Below are positions 35,032 to 46,492 of a stretch of DNA of 64,000 nucleotides, one piece after another. Under the pieces are notes generated by a model. It saw nothing but the letters and a program-made list of their open reading frames with translations, was not told the origin of the DNA and made no database searches. The DNA comes from Sabellastarte sp. h YS-2021 (Eukaryota > Annelida > Polychaeta > Sabellida > Sabellidae). Both the position numbers and the translations under genes were made by a program. The stretch's first letter is position 1. Every line of letters starts with the position of its first letter. The DNA is taken from contig OZ024930.1 of NCBI GenBank assembly GCA_964017235.1, forward strand, positions 149,916,221-149,980,220, written 5' to 3'.

Positions 35032-35213
35032 CTGTGTAGAGTATTGGCTGGGATCTGGTCTTGCAGCTTTGGCACACGGTCATGTGTCACCAACTTGGGC
35101 CAGTCACCTTGCTTCTGTCTCCCTGCCAGGTAAGGTTGATAGAGAGGATGATACTGTCCATGGACATCTACCAGTGATATCAGCACTGTATAGGTGTGAC
35201 AAGGACCTTTCAC
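35032..35213 (-). CDS. Rel/NF-kB-like protein, middle of the RHD N-terminal domain (5'-most exon found)
   Basis: Acceptor ttgcttacttgtgctgcag (AG 35215-35214), donor CACAG|GTGGCC (GT 35031-35030); phase 0 in, phase 2 out, which exactly completes Ser with the T opening the next exon. The translation starts VKGPCHTYTVLISLVDVHGQ and continues YHPLYQPYLAGRQKQGDW. It follows the Rel core 'GYTGPG.V.ISLVT....P.PHPH.LVGK.C.DG'. The upstream exon, which should carry the R-x-R-Y-x-C-E-G recognition loop, was searched for on the minus strand and not found; it may lie in 39-44 kb in diverged form or beyond the window. The acceptor could alternatively be read as a donor (CAG|GTGAAA). Confidence 0.65.
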
Positions 35214-35589
35214 CTGCAGCACAAGTAAGCAATAAATACACTAAACATTACATAGAAATTTAAATAGAAATAAAAAATAATTGCAAAGAGTGAAAATACA
35301 TGTACAGTACATACAGTGTATACACTTATTTTATTGTCTTGCTCCTGCAATTTCCATTGAATATAATTTAATCCAAATCATTGTTAATTATTCATACTCG
35401 TTGTGTTTAAATAATTTTTCCAGCTTAATCTAGTGGGTTCCAGCCATTTGGATACATCAATGGTTGTAGGACTGTCTCCCTATCCTTCTTGAACCATAAG
35501 ACTTTATAACTGGTACCTTAATTGGCTTACCTCTGAGGTGAGGTGACTTGTTTCCTTTGCTTGCCTCTATGTGTGAGTGTTTCTTTCTG

Positions 35590-35880
35590 CTAACCTGTCT
35601 GTGGCTGTATGACTGGTTCTACTGCTGCATAAAATGCTCCTTCTCTTTACCTTTTATGGCGGTGTAAATTGTTCCCTTTACTTATCCCTGAGGCTGTATG
35701 ACTGGTTCTCTTTCCTTACCTGTATTCCTGTGTGACTGGTTCCCTAGGCTAACCTTGTGGCTGTGTAACTGGTTCCCAACATACCCCCATGGTTGCATAA
35801 CTGTTTTCCTAGCTTACCTGTATGGCTGTTTAACTAGTAACCTAACATACCTCTATCATTATATGACTGGGTCCAGAACC
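35590..35880. repeat. ~34-bp minisatellite 'GGCTGTATGACTGGTTC'
   Basis: Units at about 35611, 35692, 35727, 35758, 35791, 35825 and 35857 share GGCTGT(A/G)T(G/A)ACTGGTTCCC and TTACCTGTAT. The plus-strand 108-residue ORF 35698-36024 is repeat translation. Confidence 0.75.
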
Positions 35881-36059
35881 TCTGCCTTTCACTGGTCCTC
35901 TCTTCACCTTCTCATCTTTGTACTGTGGTCTGTGTTCCCGTGTAGGCTGGGTCCTAATCTCTGCAGTAATTCCCACACACTGCTCAGCTCCAGACCCATC
36001 AGAAATACTGAAATAACATTGTAAAGAAAGTTATTCATACAATGCTTCCTCTTTTAACC

Positions 36060-38773
36060 TGTGAAAATACAATAATAATAATAATAGTAGGATTTATATA
36101 GTGCAAAATTGATACAAATCCTCTAATGCGCTTGAGTCCAAGAAGGGAGAGTCCAGGGACAGGCATGGGTCGACATCTAAAAAGCGCCCGCCAGGGTATA
36201 ACTAAGGTGGGGGGGTATGCCAACCTAAACAAGTAGGTCTTTAGCTGGCTTCTGAAACCATCAATTGTTTGCTGAGATCTGACAGTCTGTGGCAGCTCGT
36301 TCCATTCAGCTGGTGCAGCTACTGCAAAGCCACGCCTGCCTATGTGCTTCTTAGGGCGGGTTGAGGAGATAGATAGCCTGTTGCCGCGAGTGAGACTGCT
36401 CAATCTTATTAAAGATACGGGGGCTGTGAAAGATTAATAGCCTTGAATACCAAAAGATTATACTTAAAGAGGATGCGATGTTGAATTGGGAGCCAGTGGA
36501 GTTTTTTCAAAAAGGGTGTAACATGACTCATTTTGTCAAGTCTGAAGATGATGCGGCAAAGAGCATTCTGGACTCTCTGTAGTTTGGCTATGTTGGACTT
36601 GTTTACCCCATAGAGTAAAGAGTTACAGTAGTCTAGACAACTACTGACCATAGCATTTGCCAGACGTATTGCTGTCTCAACTCCAAGGAATTTGCGAATT
36701 CGTCGCAAATCACGAAGATGATAGTAACATGCTCTGCAAACTATGGCAACATGATTGTCAAAGGAGTTGTCTGAGTCAAAAATAACACCCAGATTTTTAC
36801 TTCCACCGACGGAGAGATATTGTTTTGGAGGAGTGGAACAGGGAAATTTGGTGCAAGTGACTCTCTGATGGCTTTTTGACCTATAATGATAAATTCGGTT
36901 TTTTCTGGGTTTAGTTTTAGCTTGACAACGTCCATCCACTCCTGTACACACTTGAGACACTCGGTCAGCTCTTCCATGCTAGAGTCAAAATTCCTGGAGT
37001 CAACTGCTAGGTAGATCTGGGTGTCATCGGCATACAGGGGATGAGTAACATTGAATTTTGAAATAACTTGACTGAGGGGACTAGTGTAGAGGGTGAAAAG
37101 GAGAGGACCCAGTACAGAGCCTTGGGGGACTCCGAAAGGGAGAATTACCGCCTCAGAGAAACTATCACCTATTTTAATTTTTTGTTTACGGTTTGAAAGA
37201 TACGATTTGATCCATGACAAAACAGTACCATCAAGACCAAACCAGTCATGCAAGCAGTCATATAAAAGAGAATGATCAATCGTATCAAACGCCGCCGATA
37301 GGTCTAATAATGTTAGGGCCACTGCCTTTCCTGAGTCCACTGAGAGAGCTATATCATTTTGAATATTCAACAATGCGGTTTCAGTGGAGTGGGAACTCTT
37401 ATAAGCAGACTGGTTGACACTTAAGAGCCCCTCATGCGAAATAAATTCATTTAGCTGCTTTGCCACCACCTTCTCAATAAGTGTAGATATAAAGCTGAGG
37501 TTTGACACCGGCCTGTAGTTTTTGAGGATATTTCTATCAAGGCTCGGCTTCTTTTGAAGGGGGGTGACATATGCCATCTTAAAACAGTTGGGGAAACTAC
37601 CTTCTGTGATTGAATAATTTACAATTTTAGTGATGGGGGTGATGAGAATATCGGCATACTCCTTGACCAGTGACATCGGAATCGGGTCAAGGTCACATGA
37701 TTTGGATGGTGAGGACTTTAGAATTTTGAGTAGTTCTTCCTCGGACACAGGTGTGAAAGAGGACACAGTATTTTTAGTGGGGTTGGGTCTGGTAACTGAA
37801 GATGGTATTGATGACTGCAGTGTGGATCTTATCTTGAGGATTTTGTCATAGAAGAACTTACAGAAAGTGTTCGCAAGGTCGGTTTGATTTGTGTAGTCCG
37901 GTAGAACAGCAACAGAGGACCTGTGTAAGATCTTTTTGAAACAGTTCCACAGAGTCTTGGGATTTCCTTGGTTTTCAGCCACAATGTTGGAATAATGATT
38001 GCACTTGGACTTCTCAAGCAGGAAGTTATAGTGGTTGATTGCAGCCCGGTATCGGCTACGATTACTGGCTGAGTTTTCACGACGCCATGCCCGCTCATAT
38101 TTCCTCTTGAGTCGTTTTGCTTTGAGGATGTCACAGTTCATGAAACCAGTCTCGGCATGTCTCGGTATATTTTTCTTCATGATTGGGGCGTGCTTGTCAA
38201 GAAGGCTTCTCAAAGTATTAAAGTATTGATGACTGAGAAGACTGGCATTTTTGTACGGGCATCTAATGAGGTCGGATTTCAGGATATCCATTCTAAAATC
38301 TGAAATATTTATCTTGTGAATTTTACAGATGGGAACACATTGAAACTTACAGGATTCTCTGACAGGGAAGATAAAGATGAACATGATTGCCTGGTGGTCT
38401 GATAGTCCCCCAATAACTTTGGGACTAATGGCCCAGGAGAAGGAATCCCTCACACATAGAGCATCCAAAATATGACCCTGAATATGTGTGGGTGTACTGA
38501 CAAGTTGTCTAAAACTGAATTGGTCCAGGATATCATAAAATTCCAGTGTCCAGGTGTCATGTTTATCCAGATGAAAATTAAGATCACCAAGGAGAATATT
38601 TTCATAGCCTGATAAAGCAGCACCTTCAAGGAACATGCCAAATTCGTCCAGGAACTGCGACTTTGAGAGATTTGGGGGCCTATAGACTACATAAAATATA
38701 ACATCTTTAGCACCCTCAGTGCTAATCTGAATGGAGATACTTTCAAAAGCCTGATAACTGTTTTTTGAAACTT
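36060..38773 (-). mobile_element. CR1/L2-clade LINE, 5'-truncated
   Basis: The minus-strand 3' end is GCACTATATAAATCCTAC followed by an ATT microsatellite (36071-36090), the usual L2/CR1-type tail. The body covers the end of the endonuclease domain and the whole RT. The 5' end stops abruptly at ~38773 inside a MITE, as expected of incomplete reverse transcription or a later deletion; the missing half of that MITE was not found beyond the LINE 3' end. Confidence 0.88.
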
Positions 38774-38894
38774 GAGGCTTAGCGGTATTCATAAAGAAGT
38801 TAAGACCGGACTTAGGCTTAGCCAAGGGCTCAACTTTAAGACTGGTTGGTAGTGGGCTTAAATTTTGTAAAGAGGACTTAAATATGGCCGCCAT
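36741..38894 (-). CDS. LINE endonuclease-RT ORF fused in frame to a MITE-derived N terminus
   Basis: 717 codons. Residues 1-40 (MAAIFKSSLQNLSPLPTS...) are translated from MITE sequence; LINE sequence begins near residue 41. Then come the end of an exonuclease-endonuclease-phosphatase domain (FYVVYRPPNLSKSQF ~70; GGLSDHQAIMF ~165) and an RT with NYRPVSNLSFISTLIEKVVA, SAYKSSHSTETALL, DLSAAFDTIDHSLL, GVPQGSVLGPLLF and the catalytic YADD near 621. The frame is lost near 36800 by a frameshift; 36785-36409 continues as LDYCNSLLYGVNKSNIAKLQ and KKLHWLPIQHR, and after a second break 36403-36200 as FAVAAPAEWNELP and LKTYLFRLAYPP. No endonuclease N terminus, so not autonomous. Confidence 0.85.
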   Translation of the reverse strand: MAAIFKSSLQNLSPLPTSLKVEPLAKPKSGLNFFMNTAKPQVSKNSYQAFESISIQISTEGAKDVIFYVVYRPPNLSKSQFLDEFGMFLEGAALSGYENILLGDLNFHLDKHDTWTLEFYDILDQFSFRQLVSTPTHIQGHILDALCVRDSFSWAISPKVIGGLSDHQAIMFIFIFPVRESCKFQCVPICKIHKINISDFRMDILKSDLIRCPYKNASLLSHQYFNTLRSLLDKHAPIMKKNIPRHAETGFMNCDILKAKRLKRKYERAWRRENSASNRSRYRAAINHYNFLLEKSKCNHYSNIVAENQGNPKTLWNCFKKILHRSSVAVLPDYTNQTDLANTFCKFFYDKILKIRSTLQSSIPSSVTRPNPTKNTVSSFTPVSEEELLKILKSSPSKSCDLDPIPMSLVKEYADILITPITKIVNYSITEGSFPNCFKMAYVTPLQKKPSLDRNILKNYRPVSNLSFISTLIEKVVAKQLNEFISHEGLLSVNQSAYKSSHSTETALLNIQNDIALSVDSGKAVALTLLDLSAAFDTIDHSLLYDCLHDWFGLDGTVLSWIKSYLSNRKQKIKIGDSFSEAVILPFGVPQGSVLGPLLFTLYTSPLSQVISKFNVTHPLYADDTQIYLAVDSRNFDSSMEELTECLKCVQEWMDVVKLKLNPEKTEFIIIGQKAIRESLAPNFPVPLLQNNISPSVEVKIWVLFLTQTTPLTIMLP

Positions 38895-39264
38895 AAACTT
38901 TTTTCCACTTCAAAATTTGAAATGGTTGTAAATAAATTATAATCATACAGAACACCTCACTAAAGCAGTATTTGGGAAGTTTATATGTGGTAACAAGGTT
39001 TTCCATTTGAAAACAGCAATTTTACTTAGATAAAATACATTAAATGGAGGATATATGTCACCAATAGTATAGTTTGAATAAAAAAGAAAGATCACATGAC
39101 ACAGAAAACCACTGTGGTTATTTGATAATCTTGGACTTAGCTAAGTCACCCTTTCTGAATATGGTTTTAAGACAAAACTTAGCTGAGACAAAATTCTCAA
39201 CCTTAAGACCACATTTAAGCCTAAGACCTGCCTAAGTCTAAGACCCTTCGTGAATACCAGCCCT
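38774..39264. mobile_element. MITE of the 33842-34418 family, inverted and truncated by the LINE
   Basis: Reverse complement of the copy at 33842; end GACCCTTCGTGAATACCAGC at 39244-39263 equals that copy's terminal arm with a decayed GGGCCC. The opposite end is replaced by LINE sequence at ~38774. Confidence 0.85.
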
Positions 39265-40699
39265 GGATCATTATACAGATTGTACATACCAAAACATTTT
39301 TTGTTTCTTTTCTATTAGTTTTACTTCTTTGGGCATTATTTCAAAATATTTAAATCCATTAGATTATCTTGTTGACACAATACTAAATAATATTAACAGT
39401 GACAATAACAAATTGTAATTACAAAATAAATGGTAAACACTTAACATTCCCAACTAATGGATGATTTTATGGATTAAAAGTTAAGTAACACTAAAAGATA
39501 ATTGCAAAAACATAAACACTAAATTAACATCATTCTTTCAAGAGTATTTAGGTATTTATTTCCTGCCTGAGACAAAGTTTACAATTATAGGCATTTAGAT
39601 ACTAGTTTCATTGGTACCAATTTTCCTGACACCTATAATGGTCTCCTTTGGTGTTCATTATAAATACAGTTTTATGTGTTTGACTTTATACTTAGACTTT
39701 AGTAATGAGTCATGTGACTGTACCTGTGTAATGGACTATTAGAGCACTGGCCCCACTGGTCTACACACACAGGTATAGTGGACTGGCAGGAGTTCAAGGC
39801 CATGTTTCTTCTACTGCATGTCATCTTTGGGAATAAGTACATATACATGTATATGTGACATACATGGCTACCCAATTTTAGGCTCAAATAATATAATATG
39901 CTTGGATCAAAAGAAACTGTAAAATAAAGAGATGACAAATTGTCCAATGAGATCAGAAATAAAGAATGAAGTTCTGGTGAAGTCTCAATCTACCATAACG
40001 TCCATTCATGACATTTACACTGTACGAGGGCGTGTTTTAACTTGTTGATGTATTTTTAAAGATTTATATAATTCAGTGTTAGTTTTTACAGTTTCCTTTA
40101 AAATATTTCAATTTGTCTACGAGTAAAAAATGACAGCATACGCATGATAAGGATTTCAGAATTTAGGAACCACACTAGTCCTGCAGATGGCTCACATTTA
40201 GGAAATACTCTTGTCAAACAAAGCTTTTGTATCCATAAAGCACAATTTCATCAAAGAAGCATAAGCTAATCAGATATTTCTCTTATTGTAATGTTGAATT
40301 AAAATGTAAGAATACCGGTACATAATTCAAACAGAATTTTGTGTGTGTGTGCATACTCACAGTTTTTCTTCTTTGGCAAAGAAACTCGAGCTTTATGCAA
40401 GGCTAGAAATATACAAGTGTTTCATTCATCTCTAAGTGTGGACTGAGATTGTTGTAGCCTTGCCTAAGGCTTTAATTTGTATGATATCCTTTTCAAATAT
40501 GCACACAGATATTCAGTATTCATAAAGCACTCATACATGTTTTGAGTTAGAAGCTTATCAGACAGAGATCTTTCTCTTTGATGTATGCTACTCTAAGAGT
40601 CAGTACATGTATGAGTACATTATAGAAACTGAAACTCCATTATCTGAACTGAAAACTTCCCATTACTATAAAGAAACTTGAGCCTTCAGCAAGGCTAAG

Positions 40700-40880
40700 A
40701 TTGTTGTTGCGGTTAGAGCCTTTTCAGTACTGACGTGCGGCTGAAGTGATAAAGACTGCCATGGCAGGAACAGGAGCGGGATCTCCTCGAGACCATTTTG
40801 AGTGCTGGGCCCGTGAAATTCGTGGTTTTATTTTTACCTCTTCCTATGCTATTGCGCATGCGTATAAACGGTCAGATTAT
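40700..40880. promoter_or_regulatory. CpG-containing promoter-like patch with NRF1-type site
   Basis: A local rise in CpG against an AT-rich background, with TGCGCATGCGTA at 40853-40864 (one mismatch to the NRF1 consensus YGCGCAYGCGCR) and a nearby ETS-like TTCCT. Short ATG-initiated frames exist on both strands (plus 40761, MAGTGAGSPRDHFECWAR; minus near 40797) but neither could be tied to further exons. Confidence 0.25.
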
Positions 40881-41864
40881 ATTCCGACAATTTTAAAAAT
40901 GGTATTTTGTAAAATATTCAAAAAATGTAGACTTGTATAGAAATGATCAGCATATTTTCTCTGATTTAAGAAAGTAATTCACGTGTCAAGACATTGACAA
41001 AGGTTGTAAAAGGTGGTCAATTTACATTTATTTAATTTCACTTTAAAATGTAATTTTTACACATGAATGTGATTTCTAGTGTAGCCTACACTATTCTTTT
41101 TCGCATTTCATGGTCCGACAAGAAATCAGTTTCTTTAAAATACAATTTATAAGAAACAATAATATTTCCTTTAAAGTGACACGAGTAACTAAAAATAACT
41201 AACTAGGAAGATTTTCCCAGCAAGATGGACAGCGCCAACATCATCTCATCTTCCCTTAATACTTAAGAAACCACTTAAAAAGATATATCTATACTTAGAA
41301 CAGTATATGGACAGACAAACCAAACAATTTTTGTTGTGGTAACTATCTGTTTAGCATTAAAAACAGCCATTTCTTGTTTTATAAGCTTCTTGCGACATAT
41401 CTACTGTAATGTCCTGGATACGTTTAAATGCAACAAATTAGAATTTTGAAATACCTTTCAGACAGCACTATAATCCCTGTATCACTCTATACATTCCAAT
41501 CAATCAGTGTATATACTGAGTCACATTCAAATAAACAATAATTTCAATGATTGAACAACTTGCATTTTTAGTCCAGTCAATTGATGGCGCATGTTGTAAG
41601 TCTAAGGAATTTTCCTTCCTACTTTTTTTTACTGCATGCGTCCTTGAGATTTTCCATTTCAGGATGACTTGAATTTCTCTCTACATTTTTATCCGGGTTA
41701 TTTGTTGACACAAGTAAATTAACCACGGTAAATTAGTTCAATGAGTGAGTCATGATGTTTTGCAATATTTCCCCAAATGTGGACACCTCTCAGTGTTGAG
41801 TTACCTTGGTGATACGCATGTTGATGTCACAGAGAGAAGATGTCAGACGTGTTATCTGCAGTGA

Positions 41865-41875
41865 GGGGATTCCCC
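41865..41875. promoter_or_regulatory. Palindromic kB-like site GGGGATTCCCC
   Basis: Perfect match to GGGRNNYYCC, the site bound by NF-kB/Rel dimers, 6.7 kb upstream of the first visible exon of the Rel-like gene. Could be autoregulatory or chance; nothing else in the sequence decides. Confidence 0.3.
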
Positions 41876-42524
41876 ACATACTGGAGAATTGCCAGCCCAC
41901 TGACGTGTGTATGGCTGATTAGCCACTTGGAATGTTGACGCAGATTACTTCACATGTACCCGAACGTTATCTCCAAATTAGAAGAATGTTTTGCAAATAG
42001 AAATTACCTTTGTTTATATGAACACTTTTTAAAAAGAAAAAAAAATGAAAATTCAAAGAAATTCCTTCTCTTTCTTACTTGTGGCAACAGATATTGACAA
42101 AAATATAACAAAAGTGGCTATGTAAGCTATATTTAGACATATCCCGGCTCAGGGTTTTGACCCTTTATATCCTTTCCTCATTGGAAAAAGCCACGACCTT
42201 ATCCCTGTCAATCCTTTATAATTTATATCCTATCAGGTATATTGTCATGGGTTTTCTGAATTTTGTAATGACTTCACTCCTACAATATGGGGTCCAATGC
42301 CCAAGCACTTACCGATGGCTGATATTAATTAGCTACTACATCCCATTTAGCTTTTAACCAAAATAGGCATCAAGTTAATTGAAAGTATTGAAAGATTACC
42401 ACCGTATTTTGAGAGTTTTATGGAGAAAAGTTATTTATCTTTCTCTTAGGTTACCAATACCCCTGTTTCACATTCAGGAGCTTACATTTATTCAAATCCC
42501 CCTGATTACACGGTCTGACGAGTT

Positions 42525-42604
42525 GTTTTTTTTCTGTTTTTTTTTTTTTTTTGGGGGGGGGGGGGGTGTGTGTGTGTGGGGGGGGGGGGGGGGGGGGGGG
42601 GGGG
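42525..42604. repeat. Poly-T / poly-G / GT low-complexity tract
   Basis: Runs of T then two long runs of G separated by GTGTGTGTGTG. Exact length is unreliable in assemblies. The ORF across it (42379-42663, poly-Gly) is not a gene. Confidence 0.9.
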
Positions 42605-44181
42605 TTACCCGTGTAAGTCGTGCGACCTTTAATATGGCACTTGTGGAGGTAAGAAGTATATAGGTGAGGTGACTGTATACATCTGTCCTAGTTTTCAGAC
42701 ATCTTTAAAACCTGAGTGACCATTTGTCTCCCGGCTACCCTCTCCCAATCTTGTTAATCGCAAAGCTGTTATATATTTTGGTTGATACATGAATTATTTT
42801 CCTGTCAAAAGACGTCTCTTGTGCAATATTTTATGATATGATTAATATTCCTATTAAAATGGCACCAATCCCAAATAAGTAGTTCTATTACACATTTTGT
42901 TCAGTCGTAATACAATAGCAGATAAATCGTTACTCATTTTTTCCGTCTGTCTTTTGGCAGTCTCATAACAGGACCTGACTATAAAATCAGTTGGAACCTT
43001 TGGATCTTGTGATAGTTTGTGAATATGAACACGGCCGGAATGTTCATCTTAATATTGAGATGTTTTGCAGATTTCGCACAATTATAAGTGCAAATATTTG
43101 GTAAATATTTCAGAAACGATGTAGTCTATCAATATTATATAATTCACACACATCGTTTCTGTTCCAACAAAATACATGGTGAAATGGTTAAAATGCTCAA
43201 GTTACAATTGAAGTTTTTATATTTCCTGGGACCCCTCAATGTATATGGATACGTTTCATGACTGAATTTTGCATTCTCTGGGTAAATATGGACTTATTTA
43301 TTATAGGTTATAAGCAACAATTAAAGTGAAAAATGCTTGTGGACCGATGGATTATGTTATTATTATTTTCTTTACTGGTTATATGTCACTGTGGAAATTT
43401 TCCTATTCTATTGATAATCATATAAAATTACCGTGGTTATATCATATAACGGGAGTTTCTTGTGGTAATAAGATTCCAATTTTAGACTGGATACGTTAAT
43501 TAAAAATAAGCATTTCAGTCTGGATAATGACGCCACACTAATGAAAAGGTGAACGGTTTAGTTCAGCTATTTAAACTTCTTTTCTTTTTGATTATACAAA
43601 AGAAAATTTGCATATTTCACTTTTATGGTATTAACCGTGTTTATATATTGTTAGAAATATTCGATTATGTACATTGTATAAGTACATGTCACTGTAATAA
43701 ATAAAATTATCAAAAAACACCCCTTAAATTTTCGTCGGGTTTTTCCTACCAGTGTGGAAAAATTTTCAGTTGGTAAAATAAGCTCCACACACCCGTACAC
43801 ATCCAGTACTAACTGGGAATCCTACCACGAAAATAAAAAAAGTAACTAATTTGCCATGATGTAATGTCTGAAATATTTGATTGTCTGTTATGGTTTATAA
43901 ATGAGATTGATCACACGTGGGTATTTAGAGGTATAAGAATGCATATTCAAAACTCTGCTATATTATTGGACCCAAATTGAATCAGTAATGTTCCATTCAA
44001 ACTTACAAATTGTTGGAATAATTGCACTATGTAAACCACTCAATATTAGCATGTGTTCATATTTCTGTTGTTTTTTTATCACGGGAAACAGGTTATTTTT
44101 TTTAATGGTCATGGAGAAGGTGTAAATTTATTTATGATATCCATAGCTTTCTACTGATATACCCATTGTGAAAAATGAACA

Positions 44182-44882
44182 ATGACCGAGATGTCCAAGA
44201 GCAATTTTACTATAAAATCTGTGATTACCATCCTTTCTTTGTCTAGTCGTCTTGACTACTGTAATTCCTTGTTTAGAGGCCTCTCTGCTCTAGACATTCT
44301 GAGGCTCCAATGTGTTCAGAACAGTCTTGCACGAATTGTGGCTAATACCACCAAGTACTCACATATCACTCCTGTAAGAAAGAGTCTTCATTGGTTGCCT
44401 GTCTTGCATTGCTCTGTCTTCAAGACAGCCCTATTGGTGTACAAGTTTCTACATAGTGGCCATCCAAAATACTTTGAACCTTTCCTTAAACCCAGACATA
44501 GTGTGTACAGAACACGTAGAAGTCACTCTGATGGTGTGCTGCTTCAGGTCCCACATTGTGCTTCAATATATAAGTCTAAAAAGCATTTTGGCCTTAGCTT
44601 TGCATATGATGCCCCTAGGATTTGGAATGATCTCCCTGATGATGTACGCTCAGCCAAATCTCTCTCCTCATTCAGGAAAAAGTTGAAAACTTACCTCTTT
44701 GAAAAAGCTTACCCACCCTAGATTATCCCTAGTTTTTATTTTGTCTTCTCCGTGGTGTCGACCCCTGCAATGTCCCTGATTTAACGATTACGATCTCTGA
44801 TTTTGGCTTTCTGCGTCTTAGAGTCTATCATTAGATAGAGATTAAGTGCTATAAAAGTACTATTAGAATTAGAATTAGAGAA
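44182..44882 (+). pseudogene. CR1/L2-like LINE, 3' end of RT ORF with tail
   Basis: Open frame to TAG at 44721 with LSSRLDYCNSLFRGLSALDI, RKSLHWLPVLH, RIWNDLPDDVRSAKSLSSF and KLKTYLFEKAYPP: the C-terminal block of L2/CR1 RT proteins. The 3' UTR ends AAGTGCTATAAAAGTACTAT then (TAGAAT)n at 44868-44882. The catalytic region is absent: a 5'-truncated copy. Confidence 0.88.
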
Positions 44883-45074
44883 TTAGTCACAAGACGTATC
44901 TACTGAGAAATCAGAGGAGATATGTCAGTCACTTCAGAACTTTTTTGTTCAACAGAAAGTTACTATGCAAGTAGAACTAAAGTATGTTTTACTAACTTCT
45001 GGGAAGTACAGTACTTACTGAAGTAACCACCCGAACGTGATGAATTGGGTCCTAACAATAAATGACATTGAAGT

Positions 45075-45600
45075 TATGTAAAATTATCTTGGCATAAGAT
45101 TCAACTTTAAGGCTGACAATATGTGGTTATCTGGTCACCTTACAAACAAGAATGTGCTTCAGGTTTTTGACAGGTTCAAAAACTGCTCAGATAATGTCAA
45201 GAAGTGGTTATCTGCAAATAACCTAAAGCTAAATCATGATCAAACCAAATTCATTATTTTTGGTTCAAAGATGCAATGTGAAAAAACTCAACAACATTTC
45301 CCAGTCAACATCCTTCATCGTCATCTCTCCTCTCCAGCTGAGGCGGTCAAACACATCTTCTTTTTTTTGGCCATATCCAGGGTCTCAAGCATCTCAGAGG
45401 GTATCTCACACGTCATGCTACTTTCATGGTTGCCAGTACACTCGACCATTGTAAATCCTTGTTTAGAAGTCTCTCTGCTCTATATTTCCTTGCGTGCATG
45501 TGTATGCATGTGTGCGCTTGTCATCTTTTTACATAAACCTTTATATCTCATTCATTTATGTATGTATCTTCAAAAAATTTGCAGACAATGTTTATGACTG
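45075..45600 (+). pseudogene. LINE fragment, RT thumb region
   Basis: Encodes FKNCSDNVKKWLSANNLKLN and HDQTKFIIFGSK (45180-45270), the segment after the YADD box of L2/CR1 RTs ('C...I..WM..N.LKLN..KTEF..IG'), then decays. Possibly same copy as the piece at 46060. Confidence 0.75.
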
Positions 45601-46059
45601 TGAAAACACGTCTGTAAAAAATTTTGTACTCATTAAAAAAAAACAACATGTCCGCCATAGCTGATTGTTAAAAAATCATTGATATGTTCTAAAATTTTAA
45701 GTAGGGCAGCTAGCAGTGTCAGATTTGTACAAAATGAAAATGGCTAGGAAAGCTTGCATGAGAGTAATTTTGGCCTTGTTTTGAAAACAAAATGCCCGCC
45801 ATACGATATCTTCAATGTCAAATGTGGGGGGATATCACAACTAATTGGAAATCATGGTCTGCAAATATTTTGCAAGTGTGTCAATTTGACCTTTGACCCC
45901 TGCTTATAATTGATTCTAGGGCATCAAGTATAAAAACAACTTGCAAGAAATCATGGCCTGAGAATCTAACATCTGACATTTTCTGGATTCTGTATACTTC
46001 ATACAACTGAAAGTTGTTCCTAAGACTTTCCTAAATCTCTATGTTATTGCCTATTTAGC

Positions 46060-46492
46060 TGTACCTGCAGGCTCGGGTTCTTGCCTGCCGAGGCTGGATA
46101 TTTTCTTAAACCTAGACATTGTGTCTACAATACTTGTAATATTCAAGCCAATGGTGCGTTGCTTGAGATCCTACAATTTGCCTCACCAGTATACAAGTCT
46201 ATTATCATTTTGGCCTCAGTTTGCAGATGATGCTCCAAAGATTTGGAACGATCTGAATGATGATGAACGTTCAGCCACGTCTCTCTCCTGGTTCAGACAG
46301 AAGTTAAAAACTTATCTCTTTGCAAAAGCATACCCGACCCTATTTCTGTTTTTTCAGCCTTTCTCCATGGCTTTGACTATTACTGTCTCTCTGGTTATAT
46401 GATTATGGATCCTGCCTTTCTGTATTGTGCTCTTTAAGTCTATCCTTAAGACGGTGATTAAGTGCTATAAAAGTACTATTAGAATTAGATTT
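46060..46492 (+). pseudogene. LINE fragment, RT C terminus with tail
   Basis: Encodes FADDAPKIWNDLNDDERSAT and KLKTYLFAKAYP, then a 3' end with AAGTGCTATAAAAGTACTAT and TAGAATTAGA like the copy ending at 44882, so the same family. Confidence 0.8.

Larger units (their letters stand above)
39265..44160. other. Largely unique DNA upstream of the Rel-like exons; no gene recognised
   Basis: No repeat arrays and no confident exons. An open minus-strand stretch at 39834-39733 between AG- and GT-like sites was considered, but its phase does not fit exon 35213-35032 and it has no Rel motif. Short related phrases (AAAGAAACT(C/T)GAGC...GCAAGGCTA) occur at ~40378 and ~40671. This is where the promoter and first exons of the Rel-like gene might lie. 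Confidence 0.4.

Noticed and set aside
35698..36024. 108-codon plus-strand ORF
   Set aside because: It reads through the ~34-bp minisatellite and has no recognisable domain.
39733..39834. Possible extra Rel exon on the minus strand
   Set aside because: Its donor phase (2) does not match the phase 0 acceptor of exon 35213, and it lacks any RHD motif.
40357..40405. Short minus-strand exon-like segment (CIKLEFLCQRRKT) between AG and GTGAGT
   Set aside because: The segment belongs to a repeated phrase also seen at ~40671, and no frame can be tied to neighbours.
42379..42663. 94-codon ORF with a poly-glycine run
   Set aside because: It is a translation of the poly-G low-complexity tract.
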